Origin: Methylacidiphilum sp.
GTDB taxonomy: Bacteria; Verrucomicrobiota; Verrucomicrobiia; CAIQCK01
Reading direction: 5' to 3'
DNA length: 16,420 bases
Assembly: GCA_020718125.1 (NCBI GenBank)
Contig: DYDC01000026.1
Location: 1 to 16,420 of the forward strand
Shown here: positions 6,384 through 12,935 of the stretch, piece by piece
Numbering within the stretch: position 1 is the first letter of the stretch
Layout of the letters: every line of letters starts with the position of its first letter
Notes under the pieces: model-generated
What the model was told of the DNA's origin: nothing
What the model saw: only the letters and a program-made list of their open reading frames with translations
Database searches by the model: none
Made by a program: the position numbers and the translations under genes

Positions 6384-8278
6384 TGAAGCCAATAGCTATC
6401 GTCATTCCGTGGTGTGGCCGCAACCTCAAAGGCGGTGCGGAGCAACAGGCGTGGCAGATGGCCGAACGGTTGGCCGCCCGTGGTCGCACCGTCGAGGTGT
6501 TGACGACCTGCTGCCGGTCGCACAACGACGACTGGGGCGTTAATCACCTGCCCGCCGGCATCACAAAAGAACCGGAAGGTTTCTCCATCCGGCGCTTCCC
6601 TGTCCAACCCCGTTATCGAGCCGCCGCTAACCGTGTCCTGCATGCTCTGGAGACGGCGCCAAAGACATCGCTCAAGCCCGGCGTCTCGCCGATAAGCAAC
6701 GAGGATGCGGCCCTCTTCAGCCAGTTGATTCATTCCCCAAAGCTCCTGAGTCACTTAGAGCGGAAGACCGCAGCCTATCGGGCGTTTATCTTTATTTCCT
6801 GCCTCTATGGCCCCATTCTCGACGGGTTGCCGCTCGTGGCCTCCAAAGCATGGCTTCAGCCGTGTCTCCGGGACGAATCCTGCGCCTATCTGCCGCCGGT
6901 CGCCGCCATCTTCCATCAGGCCCGTGGCATCCTCTTCAACAACGTTGGTGAGTTCGAACTGGCCATCCGCCTCTACGGACCGGGCATCATCCCTAAGTCC
7001 GTCGTCGTAGGCGGCGGAGTTAAAGCACCCGACGTGGCCGAAGCCGCCGGGCGCGCGAATGCCGCTGAGGATACCGACTGGCGGAAGGTCTTGGATTGTT
7101 TTGAGAAACCGTTGTTTGAGACCGACGGGCCTGCTTCCGGGCTGAGTGGCCGCGTTTCGTCTGGAAACCAGCGGGCTGTCCATCAGGTGCTGCCCAGCCT
7201 CTCGTTCGGAGACGCGATCTCCAACTACGTCTGCTGGGTTCGCGACATCCTGCGGAGCCGCGGTCTTCGATCGGAGATATTCTCTTTGCATAGCGATGAG
7301 CGCATGGCCTCCGAGCGCCATGCTTTTTCGCCTCAAAAGATCCGACCGGAAGACGCTGTCCTCTATCATCACGCTATCGGCAGTGAACTGACCGCACACA
7401 TGGCCGCGCATCCCGGCCCGAAATGCCTTATCTACCACAACATCACCCCGGCTGACTTCTTCGAACCTTTCTCACCACACTTCGCAGGGATGTTGCGACA
7501 GGGGCGTGAAGAATTGCGGTTGCTCGCGAAAGCGTTTCCTGTGTCCGTCGGTGTCTCGGAGTATAATGCCGGCGAATTGCGCGACGCGGGATTTGCGAAC
7601 CCAAGCGTCCTGCCCCTCGCCATCGAGCCTGCGCACTGGGATTTGCCGGCCGACGCCCGGCTGATGGATCAACTCAAGGCAGGCCACACCAACCTGCTCT
7701 TCGTCGGCCGGCTGGCGCCTCACAAGCGGCAAGATGACCTGCTCCGCGTCTTCCGGGCATATCTGGGTTTTGACCCCAACGCAGTGCTTCATCTGGTCGG
7801 CAGTGGCGCCGCACACGGAGACCCGTATTTCAACCACCTTGCAGGCACGGCGTTTTCGCTTGGCCTCCACAAACGCGTCAATTTCGCCGGCCATCTGTCC
7901 GGCCCGCAATTGGCTGCCTGTTACCGCACAGCACACTTGTTTTGGTCCATGTCGGAACATGAAGGGTTCTGCGTGCCGCTGATTGAGGCGATGTGGCACG
8001 ACGTGCCAGTGCTCGCCTACAGCAGCTCCGCCATCCCCGAGACGCTGGGCGAAGCGGGTGTGATGTTCACAACCAAGGATAACGAAGACCATCTCGCCGC
8101 GCTCGCCTGGCTGCTGGTCCATGATTCCGACTTGCGACGGAAGGTGATTGCCGCCCAAAGACGGCGACGAGCCTGCTTCCTGCCTTCCGTGGTGGCGCCG
8201 CAACTCCTGACTTTGATCAACAGCCTGATCGGCCCGGCTCAGCCGACGCCGCAGGCGGGGGCCGGCACGCTGGCATGA
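6383..8278 (+). CDS. Fusion glycosyltransferase: GT4 N-terminal half plus a complete GT4 domain
   Basis: This 631-residue protein is predicted cytoplasmic. Residues 1 to about 215 look like only the N-terminal Rossmann domain of a GT-B enzyme. It opens IAIVIPWCG with GGAEQQ at 17-22, which fits the acceptor-side glycine loop. It ends at VVVGGGV, where the catalytic C-terminal domain would normally begin. A linker of about 50 residues follows. From about residue 263 (AVHQVLPSLSFGDAISNYV) a complete family-4 glycosyltransferase runs to about 615. It has GRLAPHKR at 442-449 for nucleotide-sugar phosphate binding and the E-x7-E pair Glu527/Glu535 in EGFCVPLIE. The likely role is transfer of a sugar from a nucleotide donor to a lipid-linked glycan. 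The first half lacks its own donor site and may act in acceptor binding. It starts through a TGATG overlap with the coiled-coil gene. Confidence 0.85.
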   Translation: MKPIAIVIPWCGRNLKGGAEQQAWQMAERLAARGRTVEVLTTCCRSHNDDWGVNHLPAGITKEPEGFSIRRFPVQPRYRAAANRVLHALETAPKTSLKPGVSPISNEDAALFSQLIHSPKLLSHLERKTAAYRAFIFISCLYGPILDGLPLVASKAWLQPCLRDESCAYLPPVAAIFHQARGILFNNVGEFELAIRLYGPGIIPKSVVVGGGVKAPDVAEAAGRANAAEDTDWRKVLDCFEKPLFETDGPASGLSGRVSSGNQRAVHQVLPSLSFGDAISNYVCWVRDILRSRGLRSEIFSLHSDERMASERHAFSPQKIRPEDAVLYHHAIGSELTAHMAAHPGPKCLIYHNITPADFFEPFSPHFAGMLRQGREELRLLAKAFPVSVGVSEYNAGELRDAGFANPSVLPLAIEPAHWDLPADARLMDQLKAGHTNLLFVGRLAPHKRQDDLLRVFRAYLGFDPNAVLHLVGSGAAHGDPYFNHLAGTAFSLGLHKRVNFAGHLSGPQLAACYRTAHLFWSMSEHEGFCVPLIEAMWHDVPVLAYSSSAIPETLGEAGVMFTTKDNEDHLAALAWLLVHDSDLRRKVIAAQRRRRACFLPSVVAPQLLTLINSLIGPAQPTPQAGAGTLA

Positions 8279-8320
8279 ACCGTTCGACTGCGAACAAGAT
8301 GCGCCCAGAACCCTTAGCCC

Positions 8321-8375
8321 GAAAACCGAAGTTGCCCGCAGCGCCGGTATCTTTGCCGGCACAACTTCGGTTTTC
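8321..8375 (+). terminator. Strong 14-bp inverted repeat between glycosyltransferase and methyltransferase genes
   Basis: Arms at 8321-8334 and 8362-8375 are perfectly complementary over 14 bases (GAAAACCGAAGTTG on the left). An inner stem, GCCGG/CCGGC, closes around an eight-base loop. The outer arms start with AAAA and end with TTTT, so the structure could act as an intrinsic terminator in either direction. It ends 24 bases before the methyltransferase ATG. It could partly insulate that gene, or act as an attenuator or mRNA-stability element. The hairpin is seen directly; the role is inferred. Confidence 0.55.
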
Positions 8376-8399
8376 AGGATTAAACACAAGAGCAACCTT

Positions 8400-9188
8400 A
8401 TGAGATTCTTCCGCCGGCCCAACCCTGTGAAGTTCTACTGTCGGCCCAACACCGGCGATGAAGACATTTTCCGGGCCATTACGGATCCTGCCAGCAACGA
8501 GTATCAACTTCCCGCTTCTTTGGAGGGGATGAAAGTGTTGGACATCGGGGCGCACATCGGGAGCTTTTCCCATGCGTGTCTGTTGCGCGGCGCCCGGTAT
8601 GTGTATGCCTTCGAAGCGGAACCCTCAAACTATGAAGTATGCAGACGGAATTTGGAGCCGTTTATCCAGAAAGGAAAGGCCGACGCGAGAAATCAGGCGG
8701 TGTGGCGCTCGGACTTGGCCCGGATGCCGCTGCTCTCATTCACTCCATCGGCGGACCCTCAAAACACCGGGGGAGGGAATGTCTTCTTTGGAGACAATGC
8801 GACTTGCCAAGTTCCATCGGTTTCCTTGGACAGCATCATCGAAGAAGTGGGCGATATTGACATGCTCAAGATTGATTGCGAATCGAGCGAGTTCCCCATC
8901 CTCCTCACGGCTACGAAGCTCGCCCGGATTCATGACATCCGCGGTGAGTTTCATGAAGTCGGCGGGATCTACAATCCCCAAGCGACCATTCCTGACAAAG
9001 CTCAGGTCGGTTCCTGTGCGGCCTACACCATTGAGAGTCTCCGGGAGTGTTTGGGCCGCCACGGCTTCGGAGAAGCGGCATTCAAGCGGTATCGCTATCC
9101 CGACGGGAGATTGTGCCACATAGGCATGTTCTTCTTCTTGAAACGCGAACCTACCTCTTTAAGATTCGGCCCCGCGAAGCCGAAATAA
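8400..9188 (+). CDS. FkbM-family SAM-dependent methyltransferase
   Basis: This 262-residue class I methyltransferase has the SAM-binding glycine motif VLDIGAHIGSF at residues 46-56. The acidic ribose-binding loop YAFEAEP ends near residue 75. The FkbM signature DMLKIDCE lies at 154-161, where other members have the pattern (D/N)-(x)-(L/I)-K-I-D-(x)-E-G. FkbM enzymes O-methylate sugars or polyketides, and in glycan clusters they often methylate O-antigen residues. A chain-capping methylation would fit the Wzt-type recognition domain encoded upstream. ATG 8400 is the first start after the 8321-8375 hairpin and has only a weak ribosome-binding site. The next gene begins 26 bases after the stop. 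Its exact acceptor is unknown. Confidence 0.85.
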   Translation: MRFFRRPNPVKFYCRPNTGDEDIFRAITDPASNEYQLPASLEGMKVLDIGAHIGSFSHACLLRGARYVYAFEAEPSNYEVCRRNLEPFIQKGKADARNQAVWRSDLARMPLLSFTPSADPQNTGGGNVFFGDNATCQVPSVSLDSIIEEVGDIDMLKIDCESSEFPILLTATKLARIHDIRGEFHEVGGIYNPQATIPDKAQVGSCAAYTIESLRECLGRHGFGEAAFKRYRYPDGRLCHIGMFFFLKREPTSLRFGPAKPK

Positions 9189-9201
9189 GACCGGTCCTGA
9201 C

Positions 9202-9206
9202 GGGAG
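9202..9206 (+). promoter_or_regulatory. Ribosome-binding site pointing to ATG 9215
   Basis: GGGAG sits eight bases before ATG 9215. It matters because the frame set by that ATG leaves the membrane-protein frame a few dozen bases later. It therefore suggests that translation of the membrane protein was meant to start at 9215 and that a frame error lies between 9215 and 9273. Confidence 0.45.
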
Positions 9207-9272
9207 CCTGAGCGATGAACACCGAGCCGCAACGATCATCCAGATTTCGAGCAGCAGCGTCTGTTCCCCCTG

Positions 9273-9806
9273 TTGGTGGGAAAATGGCTCAAGGCCCGAC
9301 TGTTCACTGCGTTGTTGGCAGGCATCGTTGGGGTGGGCATCATGGCGCAGGCCAGAACCATCGCCCGCTATGCCTCGGACATGCCAATCTCCGATGACTG
9401 GCAATTGATACAAGGGTTGGCCTGCGGACTGAACCCGGCCTGGCTGTTGGCTCGCACCTGTCCGCATCGGATGCTTTCCACCAAGGTGATGAGTTGGGCG
9501 ACGTTGTGCCTCGCGCAATGGGACCTTCGATACGCCATTGCAATCAACTACGCGACGACCGTGACGCTGGCGGCGCTGATCGTGTTCTTGTGCTGGCGGG
9601 GTTCGCGTGGGCCTTTGAGCGTGGCGATCCTATCTGCCGTTCCGCTGTTCTCTCCCCTCAACGGTGTTTCCCAATTGTGGGTGACTAGCACATGCTATCT
9701 GCACTATGTGTTCGCGCTAGTGATTGCGCCTCTGTTGTTGTTTAGCCCCCCCCCTTCACATGGAGCCGCACGGCGCTTGGGTTGCTGGCGCTTTTGGTGG
9801 CAATGA
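9273..9806 (+). pseudogene. Polytopic membrane protein, 5' fragment (frameshifted)
   Basis: This 177-residue frame opens at TTG 9273 and reads as a membrane protein up to about 9745. Hydrophobic segments include FTALLAGIVGVGIMAQA, AIAINYATTVTLAALIVFLCW, SVAILSAVPLF and YVFALVIAPLLLF. A polar loop after the first helix holds SDMPISDDWQLIQ, reminiscent of the first-loop acidic motif in GT-C-type membrane enzymes. After a run of nine C (9746-9754) the frame turns into an Arg/Trp-rich stretch and stops at 9806, while the hydrophobic sequence continues in another frame (see 9782-10648). A better start is ATG 9215, which has a good ribosome-binding site, but reaching it needs one base less, for example in the C5 run at 9266-9270. 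It could be a polysaccharide polymerase or GT-C-like protein; the family is not recognised. Confidence 0.6.
9746..9754 (+). repeat. Homopolymeric C9 tract at the reading-frame break
   Basis: Nine consecutive C lie inside the membrane-protein gene. Ten (or seven) C would join the upstream and downstream hydrophobic frames without a stop. Such tracts are classic sites of slipped-strand phase variation and equally classic sites of sequencing or assembly error. Confidence 0.9.
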
Positions 9807-10648
9807 CCTCCCTGAGCAGTGGAGGCATTATGGCAATGGTCGTCTTGACCATCCGGGTCTGGTTCCGGTGGAACAACGCCGCGGCCCGCGAAGGGAGTAT
9901 TTCGCGGTGGAGCCTCCTGTTGATCTGGGGGACAATGGCTGTGCTTACCGCGGTGGATTTGATCGATCTTCTCTTGCTACGACCAGATGATGTGGGTATT
10001 ACGCCGCACCAAAACGCCAACCTGTTATACTTCGTTCGGTTCGTAACCGCTCTGATGGGATTGGGATTCGACTTTTTGCAGGAACATGGGGCTGTGCAAG
10101 ATGTCGCATGCACAGTCTTGGTGATTGGCCCCTTGGTGCTGCTTGCCGGGGATCGCTCCCTCCGCTCGGATGGTCCGCGTCTGGCAGTGGCTGCCACAAC
10201 CTTGGCGATGTTGGTTACGATGGTTGTGCTGACGGCGGGACGCGAGGGTGGCGGCCTTGGTGTTGCCAAACAGGCGCGGCATTACCTGATCTTCTCACTG
10301 TTAGTCCCTTTGACAGTGGCCAACTGGACAGCCGTTAAACTTCGGTGGCATATGGGTCCTCTTCTGGCCGGAGTCACTCTGTTGCTGTCGTGGGCGGGAA
10401 TCTCGCCGCACTGGAACAACAATGGTTATGAGTATATGCGCCAAGTTTATACTGTTCCCCAAACGGAGTGCCTTTCCAAGTGGTTCAAGGCGCACGATCC
10501 GAACTCCCGCCGCGCTATCCAACAAGACTTGCTCCACCTGGAACGTCTCAACATACTCCCTCGAGACGAAGACAAAATCGAACAAGACTTGCAAATTGCG
10601 AAACGTCTCAACCTCGTGTTCTACAAGCGACTCAAGGAGACACTCTGA
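9782..10648 (+). pseudogene. Polytopic membrane protein, 3' fragment
   Basis: This 288-residue frame (TTG 9782; in-frame ATG at 9803) continues the membrane protein of 9273-9806. Its own frame reads back to the C9 run as hydrophobic residues (FTWSRTALGLLALLVAM). It has about five hydrophobic segments, among them ISRWSLLLIWGTMAVLTAV, ACTVLVIGPLVLLA, LAVAATTLAMLVTMVVL and HYLIFSLLVPLTV. The C-terminal tail is charged and cytoplasmic or periplasmic, and contains an imperfect 20-residue repeat. ATG 9803 overlaps the TGA of the 5' fragment as ATGA, so two coupled subunits are formally possible. The hydrophobic reading upstream of 9803 argues instead for one broken gene. The joined product from ATG 9215 would be about 477 residues. 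The function is not recognised beyond a likely role in glycan synthesis, inferred from its neighbours. Confidence 0.6.
10521..10612 (+). repeat. Imperfect direct repeat with a 60-base period
   Basis: Two 32-base units at 10521-10552 and 10581-10612 share identical ends (AACAAGACTTGC and AACGTCTCAAC) around a diverged centre. The spacing is exactly 20 codons, so the protein repeats QDL...RLN in frame near the C-terminus of the membrane protein. It looks like an old internal duplication. Confidence 0.6.
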
Positions 10649-11035
10649 CGGCTCTTCCACCGCACGTGTTGACTTCGGTTGTCGTTGATGGAATTCACGG
10701 GTTGGAGGGTCGTTCCACTTTCCGAGTTCCCCTCGAGAGAGAGGACAAAACCGTTGATTTTGGCGGGTGGCGTTGCTATCGCGCAATGTTGCGCCGCATT
10801 GCCACGCTCACATGACTTGGCCAGTTGAAGCAGATCAACCTCCTGCAATTCCAGTTCCGGTCGCCGCGAGCGCCTCAGGACGTGGGGGAGGGCAACGATG
10901 ATCGCCTCTTGGGCGTTTTCCTCCGTTCAGTGCGACTCGAAACTGTTTTGCCGTAGCGATGTGTCCCCAGCGTGAAAGCGGCAATCCTCAAAGCCCTCGC
11001 GCCGTGATTGGCGGGGCTGTGCGGCGGGGAGGAAT
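10649..11035. other. Non-coding stretch of 387 bases without a convincing gene
   Basis: No frame here has both a plausible start and protein-like composition. A minus-strand frame over about 10650-10915 reads as PELELQEVDLLQLAKS and similar amphipathic sequence. It lacks a good start, has no recognisable domain, and runs into the antisense of the membrane protein. It could be a gene remnant. No insertion-sequence ends, CRISPR repeats or intrinsic terminator were seen. Confidence 0.5.
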
Positions 11036-11110
11036 TGGCTCCGGAGGTAGGGATCGAACCTACGACCAACCGGTTAACAGCCGGTCGCTCTACCGCTGAG
11101 CTACTCCGGA
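11036..11110 (-). tRNA. tRNA-Asn (GTT anticodon)
   Basis: The minus strand folds into a complete 72-base cloverleaf plus an encoded CCA (11036-11038). The acceptor arm TCCGGAG pairs with CTCCGGA and the D-arm is GCTC/GAGC. The anticodon stem ACCGG/CCGGT holds the loop CTGTTAA with anticodon GTT, which reads Asn codons. The variable loop is five bases. The T-arm is GTAGG/CCTAC with loop TTCGATC, and the discriminator base is G. The arms pair without mismatch, so the gene looks functional. A good promoter lies upstream at 11152-11181. Its 3' end faces the glycan block, the side on which integrating elements insert, but no second copy of the tRNA end was found in the window. Confidence 0.95.
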
Positions 11111-11151
11111 ACCTGCAAAAACGGGCATTCGGGAGAGGCAAATGCGCGCGG

Positions 11152-11181
11152 ACTATAGGCGGCCCCTCCGAATCCGGTCAA
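11152..11181 (-). promoter_or_regulatory. Sigma-70-like promoter of tRNA-Asn
   Basis: On the minus strand TTGACC (11176-11181) is followed after 18 bases by TATAGT (11152-11157). Each matches the consensus at five of six positions. A start point near 11145 would give a leader of about 35 bases before the tRNA 5' end, a normal distance. No other gene lies close downstream on this strand. Confidence 0.6.
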
Positions 11182-11226
11182 CGTCAAACTCCGTGGATCG
11201 GCAACTGCGAGCAACCGCGGCTGGAA

Positions 11227-11532
11227 TCAGGATGCTCCGCCGCTGCCTTTGATGCCCGCCGTTTGCTGGCGATTCCGTCTCCAGCCCGTGCGATACTTGC
11301 TGACCCACTCCACCAAAGCCCTCTCGAATCCTATATCGTGGCCGGCTTTCTCGCTCTCCAGCCATTTGTGTTTCATGATCTCCTCCCGCTCGGCGAGAAA
11401 TTCACGGTATAGGCTGGTCTTCTGAACCCAATCGTTGGAGGAGCCTTGCTTCGCGTCCTCACGCTTGTCGTGTTCTGTCATGAACTCGTTAACCATGGTG
11501 TTGGGATCCGACACTTCGAAATCCCGCTGCAT
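11227..11532 (-). CDS. Small charged conserved-looking protein of unknown function
   Basis: This soluble protein of 101 residues (from ATG 11532) is rich in Glu, Lys and Arg. Its centre and C-terminal half carry a tight pattern: WVQKTSLYREFLAEREEI, then HKWLESEKAGHDIGFERA, then LVEWVSKYRTGWRR. An SE-(K/R)-AG-x-D-(I/V)-G-x-x-x-A motif is, to my memory, shared with DUF4032-type proteins and with small proteins in several environmental phyla. I could not verify this. The composition and ordered motif make it much more likely real than chance. A TTG at 11559 would add nine residues. A promoter-like pair overlaps ATG 11532, so translation might instead begin at ATG 11496 or 11481. It is divergent from the oxoamine synthase. 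Confidence 0.65.
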   Translation of the reverse strand: MQRDFEVSDPNTMVNEFMTEHDKREDAKQGSSNDWVQKTSLYREFLAEREEIMKHKWLESEKAGHDIGFERALVEWVSKYRTGWRRNRQQTAGIKGSGGAS

Positions 11533-11684
11533 ACTAACAGAGCGCCCCACGCTTGACAATCACCCGCTGGCCGGCGGCGAAGGAACCAGCCTGTGTGACC
11601 GGACGGCCTGCTGACGCTTCACTCGCAATTCCGGGCGCAGACTTGATTCCGCGAGGAGTGGCGCATAGGCTCGCTGTCACGCTG

Positions 11685-12905
11685 GTGGAAAGATGGCGAA
11701 CCGTGTTTTTCAACAAGACCAAACCGATCGTCGGGCGTTGCGAGACCGACATGACCACGCGGCTGCGGCTGAAGTATGAGCCGTTCTATCACGTGATCGA
11801 GTCGGCCAGCGGCGTGAATGTGACTGTGGCCGGACGGCCGATGGTGTTGATGTCCAGCAACGAGTATCTCGGCCTGAGCCGGCATCCGAAGGTGGTCGAG
11901 GCGGCGAAACAGGCGTTGGACCAGTGGGGCGCCAGCGCGTGCGGCTCGCGGCTGGCCAACGGCAGCCGTGCCTATCACATCGAGTTGGAGGAGGCGCTCG
12001 CGGCGTTTCTCGGCAAGGAGGCCTGCCATGTCACTGCGGCGGGCTATCTGGCATGCACGTGCAGCCTCAGTTCGCTCGCGCAGCGGGGCGACGCGATGAT
12101 TGTGGATCCCAGCGTGCATTCGTCGCTGTGGGACGGCGCGCTCTTGAGCGGCGCGAAGATCGAGCGGTTCGCGCACAATGACATGGACTCTCTGGCGAAG
12201 CTGCTGGGGCAACTCGACGCGAAGCAGGCCAAGGTGATCGTCGTGGACGGCGTGTATTCGATGGAAGGGCATCTCGCGCCGTTACCGCGGCTGGTGGAAC
12301 TGGCCGGACAGCATGAGGCGGCGGTGGTGGTGGATGAGGCTCACAGCATCGGCATCCTGGGCCGTGGGGGGCGTGGCGTGTGCGACCATTTCGGCGTCAC
12401 GGCGAGGGTGGATATGATCTGCGGCAGTTTCTCGAAGGCGCTGGCGGGCACCGGCGGCTTCGTGGCGGCCAGCCGCGCGATGATCGAGTATCTCCGCAGC
12501 AATTCACGGCAGATCATCTTCAGCGCCGCCATCAGTCCCGCGGCCGCGGCTAGCGCGCGCGCCGCTCTGGAGATCATGCAGAGCGAGCCGGAGCGCCACG
12601 ATCGGCTTTGGGCGAATCACCGGCATCTGAAGACGATTCTGCAGACATCGGGGCTGGATTTCTGGGACAGCCCGACGCCGGCGTTGCCGATTGTGATCGG
12701 TGACAAGGTCAAATGCTATGAACTGTGGAAATCGCTCTGGGACCAGGGATTCTTCACGGTGATGTCGCTGCCGCCGGGCGTGCCGCCCGGCAAGGAACTG
12801 CTTCGCTGTGCCGTGACCGCCCTGCACACCACCGACCAACTCGACCGCTTCGGCGAAGCGCTCAAGGCGGCCATGCGGCAGGCTGGCGTCCGGCCGAAAG
12901 GTTGA
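11685..12905 (+). CDS. PLP-dependent alpha-oxoamine synthase (serine palmitoyltransferase-like)
   Basis: This enzyme of about 406 residues belongs to the family that condenses an amino acid with an acyl-CoA or acyl-ACP, releasing CO2 (SPT, BioF, KBL). Seen motifs include SSNEYLGLSRHP (substrate entry), CGSRLANGSRAYHIELE, DGVYSMEGHLAPLP, the PLP-binding DEAH at residues 217-220 (Asp217, His220) and the Schiff-base lysine 251 in GSFSKALAGTGGF. The FSK-(A/S)-L-(A)-x-x-GGF form resembles serine palmitoyltransferase more than BioF or KBL, which usually have GKA(F/L)G. No other biotin genes are nearby. GTG 11685 is chosen so that ERW-TVFFNKTKP is kept. ATG 11751 and TTG 11553 are alternatives, and none has a clear ribosome-binding site. 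The neighbouring acyltransferase and glycosyltransferases suggest long-chain-base or other lipid synthesis. Confidence 0.82.
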   Translation: MERWRTVFFNKTKPIVGRCETDMTTRLRLKYEPFYHVIESASGVNVTVAGRPMVLMSSNEYLGLSRHPKVVEAAKQALDQWGASACGSRLANGSRAYHIELEEALAAFLGKEACHVTAAGYLACTCSLSSLAQRGDAMIVDPSVHSSLWDGALLSGAKIERFAHNDMDSLAKLLGQLDAKQAKVIVVDGVYSMEGHLAPLPRLVELAGQHEAAVVVDEAHSIGILGRGGRGVCDHFGVTARVDMICGSFSKALAGTGGFVAASRAMIEYLRSNSRQIIFSAAISPAAAASARAALEIMQSEPERHDRLWANHRHLKTILQTSGLDFWDSPTPALPIVIGDKVKCYELWKSLWDQGFFTVMSLPPGVPPGKELLRCAVTALHTTDQLDRFGEALKAAMRQAGVRPKG

Positions 12906-12935
12906 CGGCCAGGCTCCAGCGCCGCCGATTGCCGG

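Noticed and set aside
10621..10915. Minus-strand frame with PELELQEVDLLQLAKS, slightly reminiscent of a histidine-kinase segment
   Set aside because: No phosphoacceptor or ATP-binding motif, no good start, and its end is antisense to the membrane protein; at most a remnant.
11036..11110. tRNA end as an attachment site
   Set aside because: No duplicated tRNA 3' segment and no integrase gene could be found in the window.
10875..11141. Minus-strand 88-codon frame
   Set aside because: It reads straight through the tRNA-Asn gene (the familiar SSAVERPAVNRLVVGSIPTSGA-like translation of a tRNA), so it is not a protein gene.
11554..11559. Perfect TTGACA on the plus strand ahead of the oxoamine synthase
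   Set aside because: No -10-like hexamer lies 16-18 bases downstream, so it is not called as a promoter.
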